This document shows, piece after piece, positions 36,376 to 44,636 of a stretch of DNA of 64,000 bases. The notes below the pieces were generated by a model. The model saw only the letters and a program-made list of their open reading frames with translations. It was not told where the DNA came from and did no database searches. The stretch spans positions 434,001 to 498,000 of the forward strand of contig NZ_LGUI01000006.1 in the NCBI RefSeq assembly GCF_002891295.1, read 5' to 3'. This DNA comes from Streptomyces eurocidicus. Its GTDB lineage: Bacteria; Actinomycetota; Actinomycetes; Streptomycetales; Streptomycetaceae. Numbering within the stretch: the first letter of the stretch is position 1; each line of letters begins with the position of its first letter. The translations under genes were made by a program, and so were the position numbers.

Positions 36376-36448
36376 GCCGTCCACCTCGCCGGACTCCACG
36401 CCTCGCAGGCGGCTCCCTCTGGTCAGCACACTGAGCCGAAAGAACGGC

Positions 36449-37969
36449 CTAGCCGGGGAGTCGGAGGAGGAAGGCCGCGCCTCGACCGGTCGGCGTGGCG
36501 GTCAGGGTTCCTCGGTGGTGGTGAGTGATGTCCCGGGCGATGGCAAGACCGAGGCCGCTGCCGCCGGTGTCGCGGGTGCGTGCTTCGTCGAGGCGGGTGA
36601 AGCGCTCGAAGATGCGTTCACGGTCTGCTTCAGGGATGGGGTCGCCGTCGTTGTGCACCGTGCATTCCACCCATCCAGGCCGGGAGTCGAGAGTGACGGT
36701 GACCTGGGTGCGGGCGTGGCGGGCCGCGTTGTCGAGGAGGTTACGCAGCAGGCGGCGTAGCTGGTCGCGGTCGCCAGGGACGTCGAGGGGGGCGTCAGGA
36801 GCGTGGAGGGTGAGGTGGGGGGTGGCTCCGGGTCGGGTGTGAGGAATTTCGAGGAGGAGTTCTCGGACGAGGTCGGTGAGGTCTACCCGTGTCCTGGTCG
36901 CTGGTGGCGTGGGGGTGTTGTCGAGGCGGGCGAGGGTGAGGAGGTCCTCGACAAGGTGCTGCAGTCTGGTCGCGGCCTGAAGGGCGTTGGTAAGGGCGCC
37001 AGGCCGTCGGGGGTGGGTGAGGGCGACTTCGAGGGTGGCACGCAGGCCGGTGACGGGGCTGCGTAGTTCGTGGGCGGCATCCGCGATGAAACGGCGTTGC
37101 CGGTGGGCGTGGGCATCGAGGATGTCGAGGGTGTCGTTGGTGGTACGGGCCAGGCGGGTGATCTCGTCCTCGGCCGCGGGGACGGGGACGCGGGTGCCCG
37201 CGCCCGGCTGGTCGACGGTGGCCAGGCGGGTGCGGATGGCTTCGATGGGGCGCAGGGCGCGGGTGGTCGCCACCCAGGCGCTGAGGGCGACGATCAGAGC
37301 GGCCAGCGGGACCGCGCCGGCCAGGGCCGGGATGAGCGCGTCGGCCGCTTGGGCCGCCTCGGTCCGGGTGACGGCGACGTAGACGGTGTAACGGCCGGCG
37401 GGGGCTGCCGAGGGGCTGGGGACGTCGGGGGTGTGGATCTCGACGCTGGTGACGGCCATGTCCAGGGTCTGTCCGGCCAGGTCCTCGGCTTTGGAGAGGC
37501 AGTCGGTGACCGGCTGCCCGGACGTGGTGCGAGAGGGGTTCTGCCGGCAGGAAGAGGCCGGCGTGCCGAGGTGGACCGGCACGAAGGTCCCCCAACCGGG
37601 TCGCGCCGACGCGGGCGCGGGCGGGAGTGTTCTGACCGCGTCGGGGAACGCCTGGGGGAACCAGGATTCGAATGGACCACTCGGGCCGATGATCACCACG
37701 GGCCACAGGTCGATGATGTCGCTGGTGGCTTCCCGGTCCCTGGCCTGGATGCGGGCGAACTCCGCCGAGACCGCGCGGGACTGTGCCAACGCGCGGCCGC
37801 GGGCAGCGGTCATCTGTGTGGCGTAGACGTCGTGGTGCAGCCACCACGCGCCGGCGCCGGCGAGGACCAGGGCGGCAGCGCCCGCGGCACAAGCGGTACG
37901 GGCCCGGGTGGGCAGCCGCATCCACCACAGGAGCGTCCGGCCGGGAATCCGGAGCGCGGGGTCAGGCAT
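36449..37969 (-). CDS. Two-component sensor histidine kinase
   Basis: 506 aa. Two membrane helices (~27-45 and ~215-235) bracket an extracytoplasmic sensor of ~170 residues that has two cysteines (CRQN, DCLSK), then a HAMP linker (ALRPIEAIRTRLATV), HisKA with phospho-acceptor His300 in ADAAHELRSP, and an HATPase with DNAARHAR (N-box) and GGSGLGLAIARDI (G2 box). All catalytic boxes are intact. It overlaps the response-regulator gene by 8 bases; together they form one operon transcribed leftward. The signal is unknown. Confidence 0.93.
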   Translation of the reverse strand: MPDPALRIPGRTLLWWMRLPTRARTACAAGAAALVLAGAGAWWLHHDVYATQMTAARGRALAQSRAVSAEFARIQARDREATSDIIDLWPVVIIGPSGPFESWFPQAFPDAVRTLPPAPASARPGWGTFVPVHLGTPASSCRQNPSRTTSGQPVTDCLSKAEDLAGQTLDMAVTSVEIHTPDVPSPSAAPAGRYTVYVAVTRTEAAQAADALIPALAGAVPLAALIVALSAWVATTRALRPIEAIRTRLATVDQPGAGTRVPVPAAEDEITRLARTTNDTLDILDAHAHRQRRFIADAAHELRSPVTGLRATLEVALTHPRRPGALTNALQAATRLQHLVEDLLTLARLDNTPTPPATRTRVDLTDLVRELLLEIPHTRPGATPHLTLHAPDAPLDVPGDRDQLRRLLRNLLDNAARHARTQVTVTLDSRPGWVECTVHNDGDPIPEADRERIFERFTRLDEARTRDTGGSGLGLAIARDITHHHRGTLTATPTGRGAAFLLRLPG

Positions 37970-38657
37970 GCGAGGCGTCCAGGCGGTAGCCGTGCCCCCG
38001 GACGGTCACGATGCTCCGGGTGCCGTACGGGTGGTCGATCTTGCGGCGCAGGAGGCTGATGTACACCTCGACGATGCTCGTCCCGCCCCGGTAGGCGATG
38101 TCCCATGCCTCACCGAGGATGGTCTCCTTCGACAGCACCCGGCCCGGCTCGCGCATCAGGACTTCCAGTACCGCGAACTCCTGGCCGGTGACCTCGATGC
38201 GCTCATCGCCACGCCCGCAGGTTCGCCCCTGCGCATCCAGCCACAGATCACCGGCGCGCAGCACGTCCTGCTGGTCCGAGCCCGCGGCGGTACGGGTACT
38301 GCGGCGGATCAGGGCCCGCAGGTGCGCGGTGAGGACGACCAGGGAGAACGGCTTCGTCAGATAGTCGTCCGCGCCGGTGTCCAGGCCATGGGCCTCGTCG
38401 AGCTCTTCGTCCATTGCCGTCAGCATCAGCACCGGGGTGTCGACACCCAGCGCTCTGAGCCGTGCGCATACGGCGAATCCGTTCAGCGACGGCAGCATGA
38501 CGTCCAGGACGATGGCCGCGAACCCGCCCGTGCCACCGAGCTCCACCGCGGACAAGCCGTCCGCCGTGTGAGTGACGGTGTACCCCTCGGCTTCCAAGCC
38601 GTCCCGCACAGCGGTCGCGATCACCGGATCGTCCTCCACCACCAGAATGTCCACCAC
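37962..38657 (-). CDS. OmpR/PhoB-family response regulator
   Basis: 231 aa. Receiver domain with acidic pocket VVEDD (8-10), phospho-acceptor Asp52 in VLDVMLP, Thr in LMLTA and Lys in TKPF; winged-helix DNA-binding domain (~130-228) ending GTRSIVTVRGHGYRL. Paired with the kinase gene that overlaps its 3' end. The promoter lies in the 290-base gap shared with the glycosyltransferase gene, so autoregulation and control of that gene are possible. Confidence 0.94.
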   Translation of the reverse strand: MVDILVVEDDPVIATAVRDGLEAEGYTVTHTADGLSAVELGGTGGFAAIVLDVMLPSLNGFAVCARLRALGVDTPVLMLTAMDEELDEAHGLDTGADDYLTKPFSLVVLTAHLRALIRRSTRTAAGSDQQDVLRAGDLWLDAQGRTCGRGDERIEVTGQEFAVLEVLMREPGRVLSKETILGEAWDIAYRGGTSIVEVYISLLRRKIDHPYGTRSIVTVRGHGYRLDASHA

Positions 38658-38947
38658 GCCAGCATGGCACCGCGAAGGCGCCCGCCCCGCAGCTCACACA
38701 GCAGGCTTCAGAAACGGTTAAGGATGACCTGCGCATAGTGATGTACCAGCGGTCCGGCCGGCCGATCAAGGTGATCAACGTATTCGGGAAAGGGCGCGGC
38801 CGGTCCCTCCCGCTGAGTGCGGATCGGTGCCCCGTATCCCGCATCGGGGAAGCACCTTCCGCCGGGCCGTTGAAGCCGAGCGAGGTACACGCATTTCGAC
38901 GCCCTTTCATCGAAGACCCTTTGCACTACCGAAAGGCGTGCCGCCAT

Positions 38948-40234
38948 ATGCGCATTTCCTTCCTGCTCCACAACGCCTACGGCATCGGCGGCACGATCAG
39001 GTCGACGTTCAACCTGGCCGCGGCACTGGCGGAGCACAACGAAGTGGAGATCATCTCGGTGCTCCGCCACCGTGACGTGCCGGTCATGGGCGCACCCCCC
39101 AAGGTGCGCCTGACCCCGCTGGTCGACATGCGCACGGGCTCCGCGGACTACGACGGTGAGGATCCCCGCCACGCGCGGCCCGCCAGGGTCTTCCCCCGCG
39201 CCGACGGGCGGCACAAGCAGTACAGCAGCCTCACGGACGAACGTATCGGCCGGTACCTGTCCGGGCTGGATGCCCATGTGATCGTCGGGACCCGACCGGG
39301 ACTGAACGTCCACATCGCCCGCCAAGCGCACGGTTCGGCCATCAGAGTGGGGCAGGAGCACCTGACCCTTTCGGGCCATGGCTTTCGTATGCGGCACGAG
39401 ATACGCCACCGCTATCAGCTGCTGGACGCCCTCACCACCGTCACCGAGGCCGACGCGCGCGCCTACCGGCGGCTCGGCCTGCCGGGGGTGAGGGTGGAGG
39501 CGATACCGAACAGTGTCCCCGCCGCCCGCGTCGAACCGGCCGACGGCGCCGGCAAGGTGGTCGTGGCGGCAGGACGGCTCAATCCGGTGAAGCGATACGA
39601 CCTGCTCATCCGGGCTTTCTCCGAGGTCGTCGCCGCCTACCCGGACTGGCAGCTGCGAATTTTCGGCGGTGGCGACGCCACCGGCAACGAAAAGGACAAC
39701 CTGGCCGCCCTGATCGGTGAACTCGGGCTGAGCCGCAGCGTCCGGCTCATGGGTAGGGCCAATCCGATGGAAGCGGAGTGGGCGAAAGGTTCCATCGCCG
39801 CTTCCACCTCTGACCATGAATCGTTCGGCATGACCATCGTCGAGGCGATGCGCTGCGGTCTCCCCGTCGTCTCCACGGATTGTCCCGCCGGACCGCGCGA
39901 AATCATCAAGGACCGAGTCGACGGACGCCTCGTCCGCCCCGGTGACCCCGGCGACATCGCGGCCGCGCTACTCGAACTGGTGGGTAACGACAAGCTACGG
40001 CAGCGCATGGGCGAGGCGGCCCTGAAGAACTCGGCCCGCTTCGACCCGGCGCGTATAGCGGAGCGTCACCTGAGTCTCTACCAGGACCTGCTTCGTCTCG
40101 GCCCCGGACGACGCTCGCTCGGTCCCGTGGGGGAAATCGCACACCGAGCGCGTACCAGCACGATCGACACAGCACACGCCCTGCGCTCCACTGCCCGCGA
40201 TGTGCTGAAGAGGCGCCGAGCGTCGGCGGGATGA
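38948..40234 (+). CDS. Glycosyltransferase family 4
   Basis: 428 aa from ATG 38948 (GAAAGGCG upstream; an earlier ATG at 38738 would add a poorly conserved 70 residues). GT-B fold: N-terminal NAYGIGGTIRSTFNLAAAL acceptor-side motif, then AAGRLNPVKRYDLLIRAF opening the nucleotide-sugar lobe and SDHESFGMTIVEAMRCGLP with the EX7E motif of retaining GT4 enzymes (both Glu present). Similar proteins add sugars to teichoic acids, polysaccharides or glycopeptides. No signal or membrane anchor. It is followed by a strong bidirectional terminator. Substrate unknown. Confidence 0.9.
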   Translation: MRISFLLHNAYGIGGTIRSTFNLAAALAEHNEVEIISVLRHRDVPVMGAPPKVRLTPLVDMRTGSADYDGEDPRHARPARVFPRADGRHKQYSSLTDERIGRYLSGLDAHVIVGTRPGLNVHIARQAHGSAIRVGQEHLTLSGHGFRMRHEIRHRYQLLDALTTVTEADARAYRRLGLPGVRVEAIPNSVPAARVEPADGAGKVVVAAGRLNPVKRYDLLIRAFSEVVAAYPDWQLRIFGGGDATGNEKDNLAALIGELGLSRSVRLMGRANPMEAEWAKGSIAASTSDHESFGMTIVEAMRCGLPVVSTDCPAGPREIIKDRVDGRLVRPGDPGDIAAALLELVGNDKLRQRMGEAALKNSARFDPARIAERHLSLYQDLLRLGPGRRSLGPVGEIAHRARTSTIDTAHALRSTARDVLKRRRASAG

Positions 40235-40294
40235 GGGTCCATTCGTCGGCGCGGGCGGTTCGGACGGCCACGTCCGGCGCATGACGGACCCGCT

Positions 40295-40344
40295 ACTGAC
40301 CTTGCGGGCCGCGACGCGGCGCCCAGGCCGCCCGCAAGGTCAGT
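40295..40344. terminator. Bidirectional terminator with perfect 15-bp stem
   Basis: ACTGACCTTGCGGGC (40295-40309) and its exact complement (40330-40344) flank a 20-base loop between the convergent glycosyltransferase and methyltransferase genes. The stop codon of the methyltransferase lies inside the right arm. Confidence 0.75.
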
Positions 40345-41242
40345 GACCGAGTGCCGGAGGGTGCTCGGCCGGACGGCGTCCCCAGGCCGAGATCAGCGGC
40401 GCGAGTGTCAGGTCGAGTCCGCCCGCGTGGAGGGCGGCCAGGTGCGCGTCGATCTCGGCGTCGTCGGCCAGGCCGGCCGCGAGCAGCTCGCCGCGCACGT
40501 GCCGGATGGTCGCCGCCTCCAGCCGGTCGCAGGCCGGCCCGCCGACCGGGAAAGAGCCCGCCGCGGCGACATCCACCAAGCCGGCCTCACGCAATGCCCG
40601 CGGCAGCGTCCGGCCGTAGCGCAGGTCCGCGCCGCGGCGCGCCAGCAGCTCCCGGACCGCGTCACGCAGCCGGTTGGCCCGCCGCTGCGCGGGGCCGCTG
40701 TCGTCCAGGCAGGCCAGTGGCTGCAGAGCGGTATCGGCGTCCTCGATCAGCAGCCGGCCGCCGGGCCGGAGCGCTGCCGCCATCGTGGCCAACGCCCGGG
40801 CCCGGTCGGGCACATGGACCAGCACGAGCCGGGCGTGCACCAGATCGAACGTCCCCGGCTCCGGGGGCGGATCAGCGGCGACGTCGTGCCGGCGCACCTC
40901 GTACCCGTCGCCTGTCTTCAGCCACGACGGGTCGATGTCCGTGGCCAGCACGTGCCCGGTCGGACCGACGGCCGCCGCGAGCGCCTCCGGGATACCGGGG
41001 CCACCGGCCCCCACTTCCCAGCAGCGCGAGCCGGCCCCGACCCCCAGCCGATCGAAGTGCCCGCGCGTCACACCGTCGAACAGCTCGGCCAGCCAGACGA
41101 ATCGCTCACCGGCCTCGGCGCGCGCGTTGTCCAGCAGGTACCCGCGGGCGGGAGCGGACTCGCCACCGAGCGCGGCAGTCCCGCCGGTCGGATCCGGTCG
41201 GCCGACGACGTGCGGCGGGCGGGGCGAGGAGGTCATGACCAC
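40340..41242 (-). CDS. Class I SAM-dependent methyltransferase
   Basis: 300 aa from GTG 41242 (GGAGG eight bases upstream); ATG 41236 is the alternative. Rossmann motif I is CWEVGAGGPGIPEAL, with the acidic ribose-binding residue in LATDIDPSW, and motif IV HARLVLVHVPD. The C-terminal half (LPRALREAGLVDVAAAGSFPVGGP) is the usual substrate-covering part of Methyltransf_11/25-type enzymes. Substrate unknown; neither neighbour points to a particular pathway. Confidence 0.88.
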   Translation of the reverse strand: MVMTSSPRPPHVVGRPDPTGGTAALGGESAPARGYLLDNARAEAGERFVWLAELFDGVTRGHFDRLGVGAGSRCWEVGAGGPGIPEALAAAVGPTGHVLATDIDPSWLKTGDGYEVRRHDVAADPPPEPGTFDLVHARLVLVHVPDRARALATMAAALRPGGRLLIEDADTALQPLACLDDSGPAQRRANRLRDAVRELLARRGADLRYGRTLPRALREAGLVDVAAAGSFPVGGPACDRLEAATIRHVRGELLAAGLADDAEIDAHLAALHAGGLDLTLAPLISAWGRRPAEHPPALGH

Positions 41243-41445
41243 ATGGTCAACCTCCCCGGGCCACCAGCGCCACGACGACGGGAGAGGGATGTCTCACACA
41301 GCCGGCGCACCAGGCGTGGGACAGCACGCTGACCGGACTGTCGGCTACGGCCGCGACCTCGTACCGAACGCCTTCGATCACGACGTAAAGCCGGGTCCGG
41401 CGGATCCGGCAGTTTCGTTTGGATCAGTCAGTCGTTGGGCTGGCT

Positions 41446-41556
41446 GTGCCGTTGACTGACGCGCAGTGGGCGCGGATCGAGCCGTTATTCCTGGACCGGG
41501 CTTCGCACGGAGCCGATAGCGACTCTCCGATGGGAGAACTGCCACCGTGCAAGTGA
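41446..41556 (+). pseudogene. IS5-family transposase remnant (N-terminal 37 codons)
   Basis: VPLTDAQWARIEPLFLDRA is the hallmark N-terminus of actinobacterial IS5-group transposases (usually LTDxxWxxIEPLLP). After about 20 residues the similarity breaks off and the frame stops at 41556. The AT-richer sequence at 41412-41445 just before it probably derives from the left end of the element. Nothing of the catalytic DDE core is present, so this is a dead end-fragment, showing that an insertion sequence once sat upstream of the chorismate-lyase-like operon. Confidence 0.7.
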
Positions 41557-41576
41557 CGTTTTCCGGAGAGCACACG

Positions 41577-42158
41577 ATGCGCCCCCCAACTGCTCCTGCA
41601 GACACCCGCGATGGGTTCCCCGCCGGTGACCTCTCGGGGTTCCGGTCGCCTGTCACCCGCATACTGCTCGCCAGTGACGGTCTGACCACCGTCCTGCTCC
41701 AGGCGCTCACACAATCAGCCCTCACACCAGAGGTGGACGGCATCGAGATGGCGCCGGGGCAGCATGTGGAGGCGACCGCGCGCGGACTGCTGCGCCTGGC
41801 GACGGGCGATGTGTGCCTGGTGCGCCGTACCCGGTTGGTCAGCCGTACCGGTGAGGTGGTGTCGGTGAACATCGTGACGGCGCGGGCCGGGCAGGACGCA
41901 CGGATCGATACGGCGATGCGGGATCGTACGCGCCCCATCGGGTTCGCGTTCGCCGCGGCGGGCTTGCCGATGAACCGCCAGATCAGCCGAGTCGGCCTGA
42001 CAAGCTGGCCTCAGGACCCGGACATGCCTTGTGCCTTCAAGGCATACACCCTGAACGCCGACGACAGGCCGTGGACGTATATCCGCGAACTGTTCAGTCC
42101 TCGGATCGTTCCACCCGGGATGCGGACCGAGGCGGCGGCAGCCGGGGAGCGTGCTTGA
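41577..42158 (+). CDS. Chorismate-lyase-like protein (UbiC/DUF98 fold)
   Basis: 193 aa from ATG 41577, chosen because CCGGAG lies nine bases upstream; a GTG at 41547 would add ten residues. The pattern TRILLASDGLTTVLLQALT, then DVCLVRRTRLVSRTGEVVS and DRTRPIGFAFAAAG corresponds to the strand-loop-strand core of the chorismate pyruvate-lyase superfamily, with the buried Arg residues that hold the product carboxylate. Family members convert chorismate to 4-hydroxybenzoate plus pyruvate. It overlaps by 8 bases with an adenylate-forming enzyme that could activate the benzoate, followed by an SDR: a compact three-gene operon for a hydroxybenzoate-derived product. The IS5 remnant lies just upstream. 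Confidence 0.68.
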   Translation: MRPPTAPADTRDGFPAGDLSGFRSPVTRILLASDGLTTVLLQALTQSALTPEVDGIEMAPGQHVEATARGLLRLATGDVCLVRRTRLVSRTGEVVSVNIVTARAGQDARIDTAMRDRTRPIGFAFAAAGLPMNRQISRVGLTSWPQDPDMPCAFKAYTLNADDRPWTYIRELFSPRIVPPGMRTEAAAAGERA

Positions 42159-43677
42159 GATGTTCCGTGACGCTCTGATCAACGCCCTCGCCGCGGACGG
42201 CGCCCGCGTCGCCGTCCTCGACGAGACCGCGGCCTACTCCTACGCCGAGTTGGATGCCTGGTCCTCCTCGCTGGCTGACACGCTCCGCCCACTGGTGCGG
42301 ACCCCGGAGGACTGCGCCGCGCTCCTCCTGCCCAACGGTGGTTCCTGGCTCGCCGCGTACCTCGCCGCCCACAAGGCGGGCACGGCGGTGGCACCGATGA
42401 ACGCCGTGCTCACCGAGCACGAGATCGTCCGCGTGCTGGAGCACGTCCGCCCCCGGGCGCTGCTGACCGGCCCGGAACGGTCGGATGACATCAAGGAACT
42501 GTGCGCCGGGCGACGGCTGTGTGTGGACGTGATCGTGGTGGCGCCGGGAAGGCATGTCGTACGCGGTCCACGCGGAGCGGCAGGGACCGCGAAGACGCGG
42601 GCGGACACCCCTTGCATGATCATGCATACATCGGGATCGACGGGCGTCTGCCGTCCCGTGGTCCAGACGGAACGGGCACTCCACCTCGCGGCCGGCTTCT
42701 GGCGCGGCCGGCACCGCGATCCCGATGATGTGGTGGCCGTCCCCATTCCCCTCGCGCACACGTACGGCCATCTCGCGGCGATCTCCACACTGCTGGCCGG
42801 GGCGACGCTGCTGACCTCCTCCCGCGCCTTCGAGCCGGCCTGGTGGCTGGAGCAGCTGGTCGCTCGCGACGTCACCGTCATCGAGGCGGTGCCGACCGTC
42901 TACCGCGGGCTGCTGGAGACCGCCGGTCGGCGGTGGCGGCCGGCCGCTTTGCGGCGCTGCCTGAGTGCGGGGCAGCAGACGCCCGCCGATCTGCGCCGCG
43001 ACTGGCACCGGCGCACCGGCGTGGAGTTGCTGCAGAGCTGGGGGATGACCGAACTCACCGGCGCGGGGCTGAGCCCCACCGCTGATTCCTGCCGGGACAG
43101 CGCCGGCATCCCGGTGCCGGGCCTGGAAGTCCGCGTCATCGACCCCCAGGCCCCCGGACGCCCCGTGCCGGCCGGTACGGTCGGCGAACTGTGGGTGCGG
43201 GGCTCCCAGGTCACCCCCGGCTACCGTACGAGCTCCGGACAGCTGGCCTCCGTCACCGACGACGACGGCTGGCTGCGCACCGGCGATCTGGTGGTCCGCG
43301 ACGCGCACGAGTGCGTCCGCGTCGTCGGACGGTCCAAGGACACCATCATGACCGGCGGGTACAGTGTGCAGCCCGCCGAGATCGAGGACGCACTGCGCAC
43401 TCATCCCGGGGTCGAGGACGCCGCCGTGATCGCCCGTGCCGACCGCCGGCGTGGCGAAGCCCCCCACGCCGTGGTCGTTCCCCGGCACCACAGCCGACCG
43501 GACGCCGAGGAACTGCTCAGCCACTGCCGCGGCCTGCTCGCCCGGTACAAGGTGCCCCGCTCCATCGACTTCGCCGAGCGGCTGCCCCTTTCGGCCACCG
43601 GAAAACTCGACCGTGCCGCACTGCGCGGCCGCTACGGCGCACCCGAGCGGGAGGACACGCCCCATGTCGTCGGATGA
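42151..43677 (+). CDS. ANL-superfamily adenylate-forming enzyme (acyl/aryl-CoA ligase-like)
   Basis: 508 aa. P-loop motif A3 appears as HTSGSTGVCRP (159-169) where most relatives have SGTTGxPKG, so the usual Pro-Lys pair is replaced by Cys-Arg. The remaining motifs are good: LQSWGMTEL (A5), DGWLRTGDLVVRD (A7), VGRSKDTIMTGGYSVQPAEIE (A8; read as GRSKDTIMTGGY) and the C-terminal catalytic Lys485 in LSATGKLDR (A10). No carrier domain follows, so it should make an acyl-AMP and pass it to CoA or to a carrier in trans. With the chorismate-lyase-like gene before it, 4-hydroxybenzoate is a reasonable substrate (inference). GTG 42151 and ATG 42160 are alternative starts. Confidence 0.85.
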   Translation: MLEMFRDALINALAADGARVAVLDETAAYSYAELDAWSSSLADTLRPLVRTPEDCAALLLPNGGSWLAAYLAAHKAGTAVAPMNAVLTEHEIVRVLEHVRPRALLTGPERSDDIKELCAGRRLCVDVIVVAPGRHVVRGPRGAAGTAKTRADTPCMIMHTSGSTGVCRPVVQTERALHLAAGFWRGRHRDPDDVVAVPIPLAHTYGHLAAISTLLAGATLLTSSRAFEPAWWLEQLVARDVTVIEAVPTVYRGLLETAGRRWRPAALRRCLSAGQQTPADLRRDWHRRTGVELLQSWGMTELTGAGLSPTADSCRDSAGIPVPGLEVRVIDPQAPGRPVPAGTVGELWVRGSQVTPGYRTSSGQLASVTDDDGWLRTGDLVVRDAHECVRVVGRSKDTIMTGGYSVQPAEIEDALRTHPGVEDAAVIARADRRRGEAPHAVVVPRHHSRPDAEELLSHCRGLLARYKVPRSIDFAERLPLSATGKLDRAALRGRYGAPEREDTPHVVG

Positions 43678-44473
43678 CGGGACCTATGAGAGTGTCGCCG
43701 GTGATCCGCCTGTTGCCGTGATCACCGGTGCCACCGGCGGACTCGGTGCGGCCATCGCCGCCGCCTGTGCCGAACGGGGATTCCGGCTGGCTCTTGTCGC
43801 GCGCACCCGCTCGGCGCTCGAACACCTCGCTGCGGCGCTGCCCGCGCAGCCCGGCGGTCCGGCCTCGACGGTGTGCGCCGATGTCAGTGACATGGCGGCC
43901 GCTGCCACCGCCATGCAGAAGATCTATGCCGACTTCGGCCGCATCGATGTCCTCATCGACAACGCCGGTGTGGAAGGCCCGATCGGCCTCACCTGGGAGA
44001 TCCCCGTCGAACAATGGTGGGAGGCGGTGCGCGTCAACACGCTGAGCACCGTCGCCACCGTGCACGCCGTGATTCCGCTGATGGCCCGTCATGGCGGTGG
44101 CCGCGTCATCAGCATCAGCAGCGCTGCGGGACGGCGCCGCTGGCCCACCTTGTCCTCCTACTCCGTCGCCAAGGCCGCCGGCATCATGTTCATCGAGAAC
44201 ATCGCCAGCGAATCCCGTCCCTACGGAGTCCTGGCCTTCAGTCTGCATCCCGGGATCGTGACGACCGGACTCACCACGAGCGCACTGGGCGAGACCGACT
44301 CCACCGACCCCTGGCGCCGACGCCGCGCCCTCTGGCTCCGCGAACAGATCGAAGCAGGGCGGAGCGTTCCACTCCCCCGAGCGGTCAGCGCCGTCCTCGA
44401 ACTGGCCACGGGTCCAGCGGCAGACCTGTCCGGCCGCTACCTGACTGTCGAGGACATCGCCTTGTCTCGGTAG
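43664..44473 (+). CDS. Short-chain dehydrogenase/reductase
   Basis: 269 aa from ATG 43664, overlapping the ligase gene by 14 bases. Classical SDR: NAD(P) loop TGATGGLG (21-28), NAG at 99-101, catalytic Ser151/152 in ISISSAAG, Tyr165 and Lys169 in YSVAKA, and PGIV after the active site. Last gene of the three-gene operon; it may reduce a ketone or an acyl-derived intermediate from the ligase product. Arg following the first loop strand (LALVARTRS) suggests NADPH preference. Confidence 0.9.
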   Translation: MSSDDGTYESVAGDPPVAVITGATGGLGAAIAAACAERGFRLALVARTRSALEHLAAALPAQPGGPASTVCADVSDMAAAATAMQKIYADFGRIDVLIDNAGVEGPIGLTWEIPVEQWWEAVRVNTLSTVATVHAVIPLMARHGGGRVISISSAAGRRRWPTLSSYSVAKAAGIMFIENIASESRPYGVLAFSLHPGIVTTGLTTSALGETDSTDPWRRRRALWLREQIEAGRSVPLPRAVSAVLELATGPAADLSGRYLTVEDIALSR

Positions 44474-44636
44474 CCGGCTTCAGGGGGTGCCGCAGCGGAG
44501 AAACGGGGCTGCCATAGCCGTCGTCGCTACGACTGCCGTGCAGAGCCATGCAAAGGCCGCAGGCACAGCGACCCCCGCGGGTGGAACCGTGCCCTACAGC
44601 GACCGAATCAGCCCGGACACCGGACCGGCATGAATC

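Noticed and set aside
41412..41556. A complete insertion sequence
   Set aside because: Only the first ~37 transposase codons are present, with no catalytic core or right end.
42094..43665. 523-codon minus-strand open frame
   Set aside because: Opposes the ANL ligase gene, which has all family motifs; the minus frame has none.
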